Notes: a model not told the origin generated them from the letters alone. Counted from the first letter of the stretch, positions 21,301 through 37,909 are shown. The stretch: 64,000 nucleotides of DNA from Erythroxylum novogranatense (GCA_029891385.1 CM057233.1:28069852-28133851), one strand, 5' to 3'. Numbers and translations: made by a program.

Positions 21301-23928
21301 TGTGATGTACTGCAGAGATCGGAGACCAGAGGAAGGTTTATCACTCATGCATGAAATGAGAAGGGTAGGGTTAGACCCTAAAGTGGATACCTACAAAAGT
21401 TTGATTTCAGCTTTTAGTAAGCTGCAGTTGTTTCAGCAAGCTGAGGAACTTTTTGAAGAGTTATTGTCAAAAGGGTATAAATTGGATCGTTCTTTTTATC
21501 ACCTAATGATGAAAGTATCTAGAAATTCTGGAAATTATTCGAAAGCTGAACAGCTATTAAGAATGATGAAAGAAAGGGGAATAGTGCCCAGTGTTGCCAC
21601 AATGCACTTGCTTATGACGTCATATGGTTCCTCTGGAAATCCACAGGAGGCTGAAAAGGTACTCAATAATTTGAAAGAAACAGATATGAGTCTCAGCACA
21701 CTGTCATATTGTTCTGTCATTGATGCTTATCTCAAACTTGGAGATTACAACATGGGAATTCAGAAACTTAATGAAATGAACAAAGAGGACATTGAGACAG
21801 ATCACAGAATATGGACATGTTTTATTAGAGCTGCAAGTTTATCCCAGATGACAAATGAAGCAATTATCCTTTTAAAAGCTCTACAAGAAACTGGTTTTGA
21901 CCTTCCCATGAGGTATCAATTAAATAATAACTACAAATGAGACTTTGATCTTATTTGGTATATTCCCATTACCATCTTCCTGAGGTCTTCTTTTGCAGGC
22001 TTGTGATGGAAAATTCTTCCTTACTTATGTCTGAAGTGGATAATTGTCTAGAGATGCTGCAGAATTCGGAAGATGATGCTGCCTTCAACTTTGTTAATTC
22101 CTTAGAGGATTTGTTGTGGGCATTTGAGCTTCGAGCTACTGCTTCATGGGTTTTCCAATTGGCAGTCAAGAGGGGCATCTATAGCCGTGATGTGTTCCGG
22201 TAGCTGCTGATAGATTCCTTTCATACCTTTTCTTTTTTTTTTGGTTAATAGTAGGGAACCTTAAAGTGAAAATTAAAGGAATGCTCTTTAGTTGAATTAA
22301 CTTGCAAATTTAAAAGTATGTTTCTGTTCCCTTTCCTAATTCCAGTTTTATTCTGGACACCACATGTTTCTAGCAGTTAATTACTAGCATTTCGTCTTTC
22401 AAGTGCAGTGTAGCTGAAAACGATTGGGGGGCTGATTTTAGGAAGTTGTCTGGTGGTGCCGCTCTTGTTGGTCTTACATTATGGCTAGATCTCATGCAGG
22501 CAAGTTTTCTTCTCCGACATATGCTGTCTTTTTTTTTTTTTGATAAATCAGAAGAATTTTATAAATAATAAAGCTGTTATGTACATAACAACAGAGACCT
22601 GATCAGTATCCCTTTGCTACCAAAGGGGACACAGGATCTAACCCCCTAATTTCTTAAATCAAACAAGCCACCATACTCTAATCTAATTTCATACCAAGTG
22701 GCATTTCATAGGTTAAATCTCAATCTATTAGCCTCAGTATACCAACAGGAATAATCAACAGCAAACACAAGCACCATAATTCAAATCTCAAAGTACTCTG
22801 CCAGCCAAAACAGGATCCCTTGTGCTTTGGCATTTTCAGGAAAATACCAAAACAGAGATATTCATAAGCATAAGAGAGGTATCACTCTAGTTGTGTGGAA
22901 AAAGGAATGCTATAACATTTCCAATTGGATAAAAAAAGAAAAAAGATCATGAAATGATCTAAAAGAATACAATCCTTGCATCATAAAGCTTTTTCCCATT
23001 TAAGGTTATTATAGTCTAATTGCAATTGTGCTGATGCCTTTGTTTATACATGAAGGTGCAGCCATATGATTGATATGTTGAGAGTTGCATGCAATTGCAT
23101 AAAGTAAACACAGAACAATGGACATTCAGAAAACAGTTTGCCTATTTCCTATTGCATCCGTGTGCATTTATGCTTATGTGTAAGTGAACTGAAGATTGTG
23201 ATTGTTTTGTTTTCTATTTTTGTGAATATAGACACGAGCTTCATAACCATATCAAACTTTTGGTGCAAGACTTATCAATCATACACAATGGTATTATAAT
23301 AGTGACCTCTCCATATGACTGCTTTATGCATAGTGATAATTGCAGTAAAAAGAGTGGCACCATTTCTCTACCATCGATTTTTATAGACTAACATGGTAAT
23401 GCTTTCTCTATGTGGCAGGATGCATCCTTACAGGGTTGTCCAACATCTCCAAAATCTGTTGTTTTGATAACCGGCACAGCTGAATACAACATGGTTTCCC
23501 TTAACAGCACCTTGAAAGCGTGCCTTTGGGAGATGGGATCCCCATTTCTTCCCTGTAAAACTCGGAGTGGGCTCCTTGTAGCCAAGGCCCACTCATTGAG
23601 AATGTGGTTAAAGGATTCCCCATTCTGCTTGGACCTGGAGTTGAAAAATGTTCCATCTCTTCCTGAGTTGAACTCAATGCAGCTGATTGATGGATTTTTC
23701 ATGAGGCGTGGCCTTGTTCCTGCATTTAAGGATATAACTGAAAAACTTGGATTTGTGAGTCCCAAGAAATTTGCGAAGTTAGCTTTACTATCGGATGACA
23801 AAAGAGAGAAAACCATCCAAGCTGATATAGAGGGTGGAAAACAAAAATTGCAAAAGCTTAGAAGTAGGGCTGAGCTAAAGAAGAAAAGGGTGATCAAGAA
23901 ACTGAAACGTAGAAAATATGTTCGGTAA
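18343..23928 (+). CDS. EMB1270: Chloroplast PPR-SMR protein, EMB1270-type (two one-base frameshifts)
   Basis: P-class pentatricopeptide proteins bind organelle RNA; EMB1270 (At3g18110) is a chloroplast PPR-SMR protein needed for embryo development. The ATG at 18,343 gives a Ser/Thr-rich N terminus suited to a transit peptide. At least twenty 35-residue PPR units follow (for example VTYNSLLYAFARVGNIDKVK), then a C-terminal SMR-like region and a basic tail (KKKRVIKKLKRRKYVR). Exons are 18,343-21,912, 21,999-22,199, 22,409-22,499 and 23,419-23,928. All junctions fit except that intron 3 starts with GC. The frame shifts at 20,589-20,591 (CCC where CCCC is expected) and at 21,106-21,108 (GGG where GGGG is expected). 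With two missing bases allowed for, the length is 1457 residues, close to the Arabidopsis length as I recall it. These look like sequence errors or very recent mutations, because the rest is intact. Confidence 0.9.
20586..20594 (+). other. Frameshift 1 in EMB1270-type gene
   Basis: The frame ending in CKLEFPRWPKI-stop is overlapped by the next frame beginning MAQNMIDVALKKG. Continuity is regained if one C is missing from the CCC run at 20,589-20,591. Confidence 0.85.
21102..21112 (+). other. Frameshift 2 in EMB1270-type gene
   Basis: The frame ending in MIGLLCREVE-stop is continued in another frame by SRVRDVEAMVSEMEEAGF. One missing G in the GGG run at 21,106-21,108 explains the break. Confidence 0.85.
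22500..23418 (+). other. GC-AG intron 3 of the EMB1270-type gene
   Basis: The exon ends CTCATGCAG and the intron begins GCAAGT, matching the consensus of the minor GC donor class. The acceptor is TGTGGCAG at 23,411-23,418 and joins in phase 0 to GATGCATCC. The nearest GT (after GCAA) would break the frame. Inside, a T-run followed by GATAAATCAGAAGAATTTTA (from about 22,529) looks like the antisense 3' tail of a retroposon. Confidence 0.8.
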
Positions 23929-25492
23929 GCCAAGCAGTTGTCCAAGCCTGTAGAGTGTGCACTATCGAAGGAGAAAAACGTAACGTTAGAGTGGAGAGAT
24001 GGATTTGATGTGTTGAAAGTAACAATATATCTGCCTCTGTTGCTATTGTGCTTTCAGGCGCAAACTATGATTTACTTGCTTAATGATCCAGTGATAATCC
24101 AAGCCATGTTTCAGCAACGGATGTAGAATGCGAAGCATTCTTTGTTTTTTAAAGATGGAAGGAGTATATTAAACTCAAAAAGTGCAACAAGGTCAGAACC
24201 TCGTTACACTTTGTTCATAGTGAACCAAGTAACAACAGAAGCTAAATTATATGATCGTTGTGTGCCTAGCTCTGTGTTCATGTTTGTATGAACTTCATTT
24301 GCAACTATAATTTCTGTGATCCATTTGAATGTATTCATATTCCGACTTTTATTTTAGAACATTTTTGTATTATTTTCCCTCCATATCACTTGGGTGTTAC
24401 AACTAAGAAAAGTTTGAAAGCAGTTGAATCATCTTTGTAATTATATGTTACCTGCTTAGTCTATTGCACAAGCATAGACCTGTTATTTTCTAAGCATTCA
24501 AGATTGGATTCAAAATCAGTTCAAGAAATAGCAATTGAGTAAGAGGTGATTTAATGTTTGAGGGACTTAGTTGTAAAGGTTACACAAGATGTTGGTAGGA
24601 GTGTCACAGATAATTTTCTTGAACATTTTTTAGTAGTAGAGCTTTTAGAGTTGTGCCTCTTCCAGGTTCTCTTTACATTTAGCTTCCACGTTTGGTCTGT
24701 AATTAGGGAGAGAGCTCATGATTGTGGTAAATCCTCTATATCTGCATTGGTATTCTTCACCAGGTATGATCACTTCTACTTTGGCTGTCAAGGAATGAAA
24801 GTATGAGATTATCCAATCCAAGAATCATCTGAAGAGGACCTACTTTATTCCAATTATTGAGCTAGGACCAAATTATTTTCAATTCCCAATGATGAATTTC
24901 ATTTTTTGGTTCATGATGTTTATAATTTCAACGATTGATTAACAGGCCAAAAGTTGTTTTGGTTATGTTTGATTTCTCAGAACCTTCAATGCAACCACTT
25001 GACTCAAATTGACTCCATAAAGAGCTTCCATTTCCTTTTAGCAATTAGCATTTTGTTGGTGTTCCCAATTGAATTTACTCTCATATCACCCTCGTCCTCG
25101 AGAGAAAGTTGTTCCATTTTCCCCTTTTTTGTGAATTGAATCAAATAGAAGATGGCAATCCTTATAGAAAAATATTTTGTGTAAAATAAGAATTTTCTGG
25201 TACTTGAATAGAAGTTCCTAAGATCTACGATTGCTCTCTTGTTAAGTTGATAAATACAAATTAGGTATTTTTTTTAGTATGATTTTGTGAACATTTTACT
25301 TGAATTTTGGTGATTTTTATATGATTTAGTATTCAATATGACTAATATTTTGTTTACAATCCTTGTTTTATCTTCCCAATAAAGAAGGAATCAATTCCTA
25401 TAAGTTAGAGTTAAGTTGGACAACTTTTGGCATGAATTTGGATGAACAAACGTTGAGCAAGCACACCCATGTTCAGAACACGGGTCAAACAC
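23929..25492. other. 3' flank of the PPR gene, no further gene recognised
   Basis: The transcript's 3' UTR should lie in the first few hundred bases. The rest is AT-rich with only short chance frames. Confidence 0.4.
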
Positions 25493-25499
25493 CATCTAC

Positions 25500-25703
25500 T
25501 TTTTTTTTTTTTTGGGTCTCTAACCAAGATATCCACCGGCTGACTTAGTGACTAATCCTCTCATTGGTTTGTAGGCACCTCACAGGGTGGGACAACTGAC
25601 CCAAGAATTTAAGGCTGCTCCATACCCAAAGTCAAGGATCGAACTCATGACTTTTGGTTAAGAATGGATGAGTCCCTTTCACTCAATCACACCCCTTGGG
25701 TTT
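25500..25703 (-). mobile_element. tRNA-derived SINE, minus orientation
   Basis: On the minus strand the element starts near CCCAAGGGGTGTGATTGAGT, an A-box-like tRNA head. It has a B box within GAGTTCGATCCTTGAC (about 25,630-25,645) and ends GAGACCCAAAAAAA, seen as the T-run at 25,500-25,513. A direct repeat CATCTAC plus T's flanks it at 25,493-25,499 and 25,704-25,710, as expected for a target-site duplication. The copy is about 200 bp. Confidence 0.75.
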
Positions 25704-26424
25704 CATCTACTTTTTTATTTTGTGTAGGCTACTAGTCTATTGTGCTTCTTTAACAACTTACCACATAAAGGAACATAGTCTGAACGTATTTGTGGCCTTC
25801 AGATCGTGTTCTCAACAAGAACCCTCATATGCACGATTGAGAAGCTACTAAAACAACACAAGGATAACACAAATCTACATTAGGGACTTAATTGTGCTAG
25901 TAGTGATTTTTAAGTAAATTAATAATTTCACAGTTATGAAAAATATAGACACATTAATACGGGTTCATGTTAGATCTATATTTGGTAAGATACTTTAAAA
26001 TTTTTATGATTTCATAAGAATAAAAGAATGTTTTTATAGAAGAGCAAACATAAGGATCTAAATTAGAGCGTCTTGTGAAAAGAATTAAGCACCTTTGGAG
26101 ACACATAACCAAAGAAAATCGTGATTTCAAAAGGTCATAGGAATGACTTCTTTCAATTTTGTTTTCTTTCATGATTATTACTAGTTTTTCTTTTGTCTTA
26201 TCATAAACCAAATTAAGATATATCTTGATAGGATGAACCCTAAAACTATTGTTTTGGATTGCTTATTTAGTTTAATGAAATACTTGAGTTTTATCATGAA
26301 TTATGGATGATTACTTATTGTGATTGGAAGAAATATGCGAGTTTTTTAGTCAATTTCGTATTTCATAAATAAGGATTAAGAAATCATATGTATAAGTAGA
26401 TCCTGGCATGAATTATAAGACGAG

Positions 26425-26700
26425 TCATAGAAATAGGAGCACTTAAATCTTCTAGGTTATAGTGAAATCTATTCTGAGAATTTATACAACAAATTAATGT
26501 ATTCTTAGGGGTTTAATTAGAAATTAAATTACTTAGATTTTAATTTTAATTTTTAAATTATAAGAGTTACATAGAGTCATAGAAAGAGGACCACTTAAAT
26601 CTTCTAGGTTAGAGTGAAATCTATTATGAGAATTTATACAACAAATTAATGTATTCTTAGGGCTTCAATTAGAAATTAAATTAATTAGATTTTAAGTTTA
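26425..26700. repeat. Tandem duplication, unit about 147 bp
   Basis: AGTCATAGAAATAGGAGCAC through TTCTTAGG and the following TTAATTAG..AAATTAAATTA at 26,425-26,545 recurs at 26,573-26,700 with a few substitutions. Confidence 0.8.
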
Positions 26701-27230
26701 ATTTTTTATTAAAATTGAAATCTAATTATAATTATAATTGATTTAATTTTAATAAAATCAAATATCTCATATTTGATCCATAAAGTTTCTCAATCTTTAT
26801 AATTAAGTCCAACTCAATTATCCTAGAACGGTTCATAAGTAGCATTAAAGTATAGTAATTCTCACACAAGATGCCTTGGTAATCTCAATTCTAATAATCA
26901 ATTATATAACTATCACAATGAGAAAATTCATATACACATAAGTAATATTCTATTTAGGATTTTCATAGTTGGGTCAGTTTAGAGACTTATTCTCTAATAA
27001 TCACATACACATTAGTGTAAGTATCTCCATACTTTAATTTATAAGATTAATTACTTTCTTCATAAGAAAGAAACATAATATGTGCTAGTTTTATTGTTTC
27101 AACAATATTCGCCTTAATAAAACTATAATTAGAAACATTTAGGAATAATATGAATTGAATATCACAATTATGATCTAATCATAATTTCAATTACACATTA
27201 ATTATTCAAAGGATTTTATTTTCAGTATTA

Positions 27231-27297
27231 AAACATCCAATGTAATTAATACATAAAGATAAAAACATCCAATATAATTAATACATAAAGATAAAGA
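27231..27297. repeat. 34-bp direct tandem duplication
   Basis: AACATCCAATGTAATTAATA..CATAAAGATAA is followed at once by a copy differing by one base (AACATCCAATATAATT). Confidence 0.85.
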
Positions 27298-27700
27298 ATG
27301 TCTTTATTAATAATTGTCACTAAACTATATCCAAAGCAACTTACCATAGGCCATAAACCAACAAAATGAAAGATGAAATCACCAGTCTTGTTTTGAGAGA
27401 GCTTCTAGTCGTTCCGGAAAAGGTGCAATTATAGGTTGGGTTCATACAGGCCATGGAAAATTTACGTTTTTTCTCGAAAAAGGGAGCTATATGCATGGAT
27501 AATAGTTGTTAGTATATAATATACATATACGAAAAAGGAAATACAAATCAGGAAGCTACCTTAATTTCAAGATGCAGTAGGTGAATTAATTGATTCCTCG
27601 ATCATCTTGAATTGAGAGTCAAAGTCATACAAGTACATTTACCATTTATAAAACATATCCTACTTCATATATCATCGATATTGTTTCGTTCATCTATATT

Positions 27701-27947
27701 ATATTCCTCCTATTTAAAATAAAATTTTTTAAAAAATTTTAATTCTTCAAAATAAATGTTATTTATGACTTTTCAATTATAATTTATTTTAAAATTATTT
27801 TTAATTTCTTTAACATCCTAATTACGCATATTATATTTTTAAAAGACTTCAACATGTAATTAATAAAGATATATTAAATATTTTATTAATTTTTTAATAA
27901 ATATATATTCCTCTAAAATGACATTTATTTTAAATAAAAGGAGTATT
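27701..27947. mobile_element. Stowaway/mariner-type MITE
   Basis: The left end (TATATTCCTCCTATTTAAAA) and the reverse complement of the right end (TATAATACTCCTTTTATTTA) form imperfect inverted repeats of about 25 bp resembling the CTCC-type ends of plant Stowaway-like elements, with TA at the borders. The interior is AT-rich and non-coding. Confidence 0.6.
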
Positions 27948-28494
27948 ATACATAGCGTGTGAACACTAGATTAGACAATTTTCTCATAACTAAGATGTCC
28001 TAAAGGTCTTCCACGGAAACTTTGATTCTTTTATCTTAATTAATTTCAACGTGTGCAAGTCAAAAACCATGTATCGCTTTCTTATTAGTTGTAAACGTAT
28101 ACGTTACAGTCTTGTGTCGGCAAGAATAATGATGAGCTAAGAAAGTTCAATATTCAACATTGGCGTCTCAACTCTCAACCCACACGAAGCGTCCAGCTAG
28201 TTGTTTCTGCGAAAAAAAAAAAAAGTGGAACAATATCAGAGTTTATACCAACTTTTAGATTTTAATTATTTATTCAATTCATTTGAGAAAATAAGTAACA
28301 GGGTAAAAAAAATGCGTATGCTATTCTCACTGGGAAGTGTTAATAGTCTTAAAACAATGGTGAAATTGTACATCTCTCATTGAATGAAGCCATGAAAAAA
28401 AAATTGACGCTCCAAAACCTTTCTACCAATCTCTTTGAGAACGATTATGACGAATTGTCAAGTGTGATTAGGTACCAAAATTAAAACAAGGATC

Positions 28495-33652
<5,158 letters not shown>

Positions 33653-34334
33653 ATGGGGAAGCAACCAGTGAGGATGAAGGCAGTAGTTTATGCACTGTCT
33701 CCGTTTCAGCAGAAAGTGATGCCAGGTCTATGGAAAGATATCACGTCTAAGATCCACCACAAGGTCTCCGAGAATTGGATCAGCGCCACCCTTCTCCTTG
33801 CTCCTCTCGTGGGCACCTACACGTATCAATCTTTTTTCTTCTGTCTAATGCTTTTTTAGATCTCCAATTCCTTTTTTTGTATGACTATTTAGAGGTCTGC
33901 GTTTGTTTGCGTACAAGAACGGATCCATTCGTTGCACATGGATGGGTGAATTTGAAAGTAATGAATTTGTTGCCCATCATTTCATAATTGTTAATATTGT
34001 ACACATGTTGGGGAGTGTTATCTTTTGTTGTGGGTTTGTAATGCACTAAAAATATGCATTTTTTGTTTTGTTTTGTTGGGTGGGAAACTAGTTTACTGGA
34101 TTTCATAAATACTTCTTCTTTATGATTCTCAAGGCAGCCATACTTTCTTAAAATTCTTTTTAAGTGTAAGACAATACTGTGAGCATATTGTTAGTTTCCC
34201 TTGAATTTCTTTTTGTGAGTCTATGTCAGAAGTTTTAGTTAACCATACTTTTTTTTTTTGCTTTTACCTCTTGTAATTTCTGCAGGTATGTGCAAAACTA
34301 CCAGGAAAAGGAGAAGTTGGCACACCGATACTGA
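33653..34334 (+). CDS. QCR8: Cytochrome b-c1 complex subunit 8 (QCR8/UQCRQ)
   Basis: A small subunit of mitochondrial complex III, anchored in the inner membrane with one transmembrane helix. Exon 1 (33,653-33,822) encodes MGKQPVRMKAVVYALSPFQQ and the following KVMPGLWKDITSKIHHKVSE and NWISATLLLAPLVGTYT. Exon 2 (34,286-34,334) encodes YVQNYQEKEKLAHRY and TGA. The GT-AG junction splits a Thr codon and the total is 72 residues, the usual plant length. The helix is WISATLLLAPLVGTYTYV. The gene appears intact. The reading frame continuing into the intron (ending FFFCLMLF) is only the unspliced form. Confidence 0.95.
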
Positions 34335-35642
34335 GTTTTGAAAGACCTTGTACCGTCTTTGTTTGAATTAGGAAATAAGTTCCATGTTTTGCTGTTATTA
34401 CAGCTGAGAAACTTTTTACCAACTTATACTCTGGACAATTCTCGTTCTAGAGTGCTCTTTTAATTTTACCATTTTATTGATATTGCATGAGAAAAAGGTG
34501 TTGTTGTGCAAAGATTCAAGGTCCTTAATTTGAACTTTACGATATTAAAGTGAAGTACCACAGACAAGAAAAAGGGCACCACTCATTAGTTTTAGTAGCA
34601 ATGATCTTGTTAGAGCTTGCAGGAGAGAGACAGAAGATGATTTGAAAACTGAACAAGTCTCTGTCCTTGCGCTGATTTATGTTTTTCCAGGTACATGCAT
34701 AGATGACTTTGGTTGTCAAATTTTCACCCTTTGAATGAGGTATAAGATGCATTAGTATCTTCACATCCATCTAGAAAAAATTGCATCAAATCCTGGTATT
34801 GTGTAAAAGATCCATCTTGTAGGAGCCTATCTTCATAGAGGCTTTAACTTGGAACAATCTCTGTTTCGGTAAGGTAGGGCCCACAGCATATTTTGTAGCT
34901 AATCTTTATAAAATGATATTGATTAGTGCAGTTTTGACTACCTTAACAAAAGGATAGTGGCTGGTCTAAAGGTCTAAGGGCTGGAAATTTTTTTAGGCGT
35001 CCCACTTTAGGGCTTAGTTGCTTGTTTGATTACGGATTTGGATAAGGGCCACTTACATGAGGATTAGAATTACTTTGGTCCTACTTGATTTTGGTTTGTG
35101 CTTGCCTGTGCTTATCTAATTAGTATTACATATTCTGAACCATTTAATTTACTTGACCTCTAATAATTTGCATTAATCTTGAGGATGACATCTCAAATGA
35201 ATATAGCGACTTGTACCCTGATATATTTGTTCAAGCTTGAAACTTCATTTGACCTGGCCCTGGCCCTGTCCGCCCAATTCAATCATCCTATCAGAACCAA
35301 GAGCATTTAAGAAATTGTTTCCATGGTATATAGAGAACTACAGCGAGCAGCAGGATTCTGAGTTGTTTTTGATGTTGCACGAGAAAGAATATCGAGACCT
35401 ATAGGGTGGAAAGTCATGGAACCCTTTTTAGTAATTAAAAAATTTCAAACACTCAATTCCTCTCACTTTTTCCTTTAATCGTTAGTTATGACAGGATATT
35501 TTGTCACGTTAGTCGGGTTTATTATGTTTTTTTAACCAAATATATTCAACTTATATCTTGATCTAACTAGGTACCAATATGAATATTAGATATCTAAATC
35601 TTTATATTCATATTTTCAATTGAAGTCATCACAAGCTACGAC

Positions 35643-35945
35643 TTAGCTGCTTATGTTTGTGATGACAGTTGAGTGGATTGTAGTTTCTACCTTGTTGTGG
35701 TTAAAATGGAAATAGGATTGTAGTTTCTGCCTAGTTGTGGTTAAAATGAGTCTAGCAAGATGAGACCATGATGAGGGTGTGTTGGGAGGGATGGAGAGTT
35801 GAATTTTGTTCAGGTTGTGAGTAAGGAAGTGATGTAGTTCTTGGGTTTCTTGGTGGTGCCATTGTGTAGCAAACTCTACTGCGTAGGTTGTTAGATCAGG
35901 ATCATCATTGAACATGGAGTTGGGAGGCTTGCTCTTCTTGGACAC
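35643..35945 (-). CDS. Unidentified 100-codon open frame
   Basis: Starts MSKKSKPPNSMFNDDPDLTT and continues with a His/Gln/Leu-rich stretch (FATQWHHQETQELHHFL). Not recognised. Its last 35 codons overlap the 36-bp duplication at 35,675-35,750, which argues against a conserved protein. It may be a fragment of a retroelement or a chance frame. Confidence 0.2.
   Translation of the reverse strand: MSKKSKPPNSMFNDDPDLTTYAVEFATQWHHQETQELHHFLTHNLNKIQLSIPPNTPSSWSHLARLILTTTRQKLQSYFHFNHNKVETTIHSTVITNISS
35675..35750. repeat. ~36-bp tandem duplication
   Basis: GGATTGTAGTTTCTACCTTG..TTGTGGTTAAAATGG is followed by a copy with two or three changes (GGATTGTAGTTTCTGCCTAG). Confidence 0.8.
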
Positions 35946-37174
35946 ATGTCAGTTGAATTTTAGGTTGAAGATATCCAACAGTTGAAGCACCATCATCTAC
36001 GGTTGTTGGCCATCTTCAATGGTAATGAGAGTGGAAGTCATATCACTATCTGTCTTGAGCACATACGGTTTATGTGGTTGCTAATTAATTGAGGGCTGAT
36101 TACAGAGATGTAAATGATGGTTGGTCAGCTTATATACAGGGTAGATGAGTTAGCTCCTTGAGGTTGCTTTGGTTGGAAAGTTGTAGCTGTCCTCAGTTGC
36201 TTGCTGAAAAGGACAGCTGTAGATTCGTCATGTATTTTAAGTTTCCTTTTGTAGGTGCGAGTTTTAGCTCAAGCAGTTCCAAGGCTGTACATAACTTTTC
36301 TTCTGTTTATAGTATCTTCTGAATTGCCAAAAAAAAAAAAAAAAAGGTTTTAGAAAGTGATAAACATTATGGTCCAGTAGAAGAAATGAAAACCATTTCT
36401 TAATAAAATGGTGAATTTTAGCTCTAGTTGTTGATCGATTATATGCATATACATATATAATATGTCAAGTGTTTGTTGTTATATTTGATCTCCTATATTA
36501 TTTTAGACACAGTCGTTTTAACTTACCATTTAGATCCAATCCTGCCTTCTCAAATTCAAAACTAGATGATCGTCACTGATTCAATCGTCTTTTGAGTTCC
36601 TTAATTATTGTGTTTTAGGGGATCTTCTTTTAAATTGTAGTTTCAAGATTTTCTATTATTACAATCCCCTACTCCAGCACTTTGTCACCAACAAGGACCA
36701 TCTATGATATATGAGATTTTGAAATTTTAGAATTAAATATAAGATATTTAATAAATAAACAATAAATATGAGGTATTGAATCTTATTAGAGTATAATTAC
36801 TATTTAATTAAAATTTATTTCAATTAAATTATTAAAATATTTAAAATTTATTATAAATAGATTTGTACTTTAAGTGAGCTAGCATTTTGCCTATCAATTT
36901 CTACAGTAGTTTTAGGTTACTTTAAACATGTTTTGTAGATAGCGTTGGAGACTGAATATTTATACGGCTACAATATTAGATGTAAACCAATTTAAAAATA
37001 ATTTAATAAAACGACAAAGATCAAGTTTCAGGTATGAATTATGAATTATGAATTATTATATTTTGTATGTTTATCACATTATAAAATTTTAAGTAATCTT
37101 GACTTTTAAAAAATTATGCAAAAAGAATTTGTGTTTATACTTTTGTGTGTGAGATTGAATCCTGCCCCAATTTC

Positions 37175-37400
37175 TTAATGGAGCCTGGGTTTCAATCCGT
37201 CGGGCCATTTACGTCCGGTCTTTCTGAATTTGTTCCATGATGGCAAACACTCCCTCAATTCCAGGACTAACTCTAACAGCTGGAACTTTTTTAATGCCAA
37301 ACATTCATAAAAGGTTGTCATAATGTCCACCAACAGCAATTGAACCAAACTGTTCTCGCAGAATAAGTTTACCACCTTAGCATGGCAACAAAACATGTCA
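37175..37400 (-). pseudogene. Histidyl-tRNA synthetase exon relic
   Basis: On the minus strand the sequence reads EQFGSIAVGGHYDNLL, then after a stop and frame shift MFGIKKVPAVRVSPGIEGVF followed by AIMEQIQKDRT, then ARRIETQA. This matches the C-terminal catalytic part of cytosolic HisRS, where the family has GGRYDNL and a S-GIER motif-3 segment. Here the GGRYD arginine is His and the motif-3 arginine is Gly, both essential positions, and a stop follows QKDRT. No other HisRS exon was found nearby, so this is a copied or left-over exon and not a working gene. Confidence 0.72.
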
Positions 37401-37758
37401 TTACTAGCCAGGAGAAAGATATGAGAGCTAAGGAGAGGACAAAACAATTAGACAGCTTATCAAGAAACACAAAGTGTATCCGTGTTTCATTTACCAACAA
37501 TAAAGATTATATGCCAACATTTCATAACTCATGATCGAGCATAAATGTGTTGTGTTAGGTTTATTTATATTAATTTCATATATAAGCCTTCATTCACATC
37601 ACCTCATAAGTTCTGACATTAGCTTTACTCTTAAAAATATTGAAGTAAAAGGAATAAGAAACCATATCAACATTTCAAGATCCTTGTTTTCTCACAAATA
37701 TCTTGACAATTCAAATGATATCTCATGGTTTGACTAATGGCTTTTATCCAAGGGACCT

Positions 37759-37909
37759 GATCCTCTGGTCTAATAAACCTGTACCAACTCTGTTTCAATC
37801 TATCTCAGCTATTCATTTATGTAGGTCCTCTGGTCCAATAATTCTACATAAATGGATGACTGAGATGGGTTGAGACAGGGTTAGTACAGATTTATTAGAC
37901 CATAGGATT
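37759..37909. repeat. Foldback (inverted repeat), arms about 65 bp
   Basis: The left arm (37,759-37,823: GATCCTCTGGTCTAATAAAC ... ATTTATGTAG) pairs with the right arm (37,844-37,909: CTACATAAATGGATGACTGA ... AGACCATAGGATTT) with about ten mismatches. The loop is about 20 bases. It could be a foldback/MITE or, if transcribed, a long RNA hairpin. Confidence 0.85.

Larger units (their letters stand above)
25711..28494. other. AT-rich intergenic DNA with tandem duplications and a MITE
   Basis: No gene recognised. The visible structures are listed separately: a ~147-bp duplication, a 34-bp duplication and a TIR element. Confidence 0.4.
34335..37174. other. Intergenic region after QCR8
   Basis: No confident gene. 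It includes a 100-codon unidentified minus frame (35,643-35,945), a 36-bp tandem duplication and a 17-base A-run near 36,330. Confidence 0.4.

Noticed and set aside
22529..22700. Possible SINE or LINE tail inside intron 3 of the EMB1270-type gene
   Set aside because: The T-run and GATAAATCAGAAG resemble an antisense retroposon end, but no A/B boxes, second end or target duplication were visible; mentioned only under the intron.
28201..28383. 60-codon plus frame downstream of the phosphatase gene
   Set aside because: Starts with a non-ATG codon and a poly-lysine from an A-run; likely 3' flank sequence.
36300..36350. A-run near 36,330 as the poly(A) tail of a processed retrogene
   Set aside because: No upstream coding similarity or target duplication could be found, so the tail alone is not enough.
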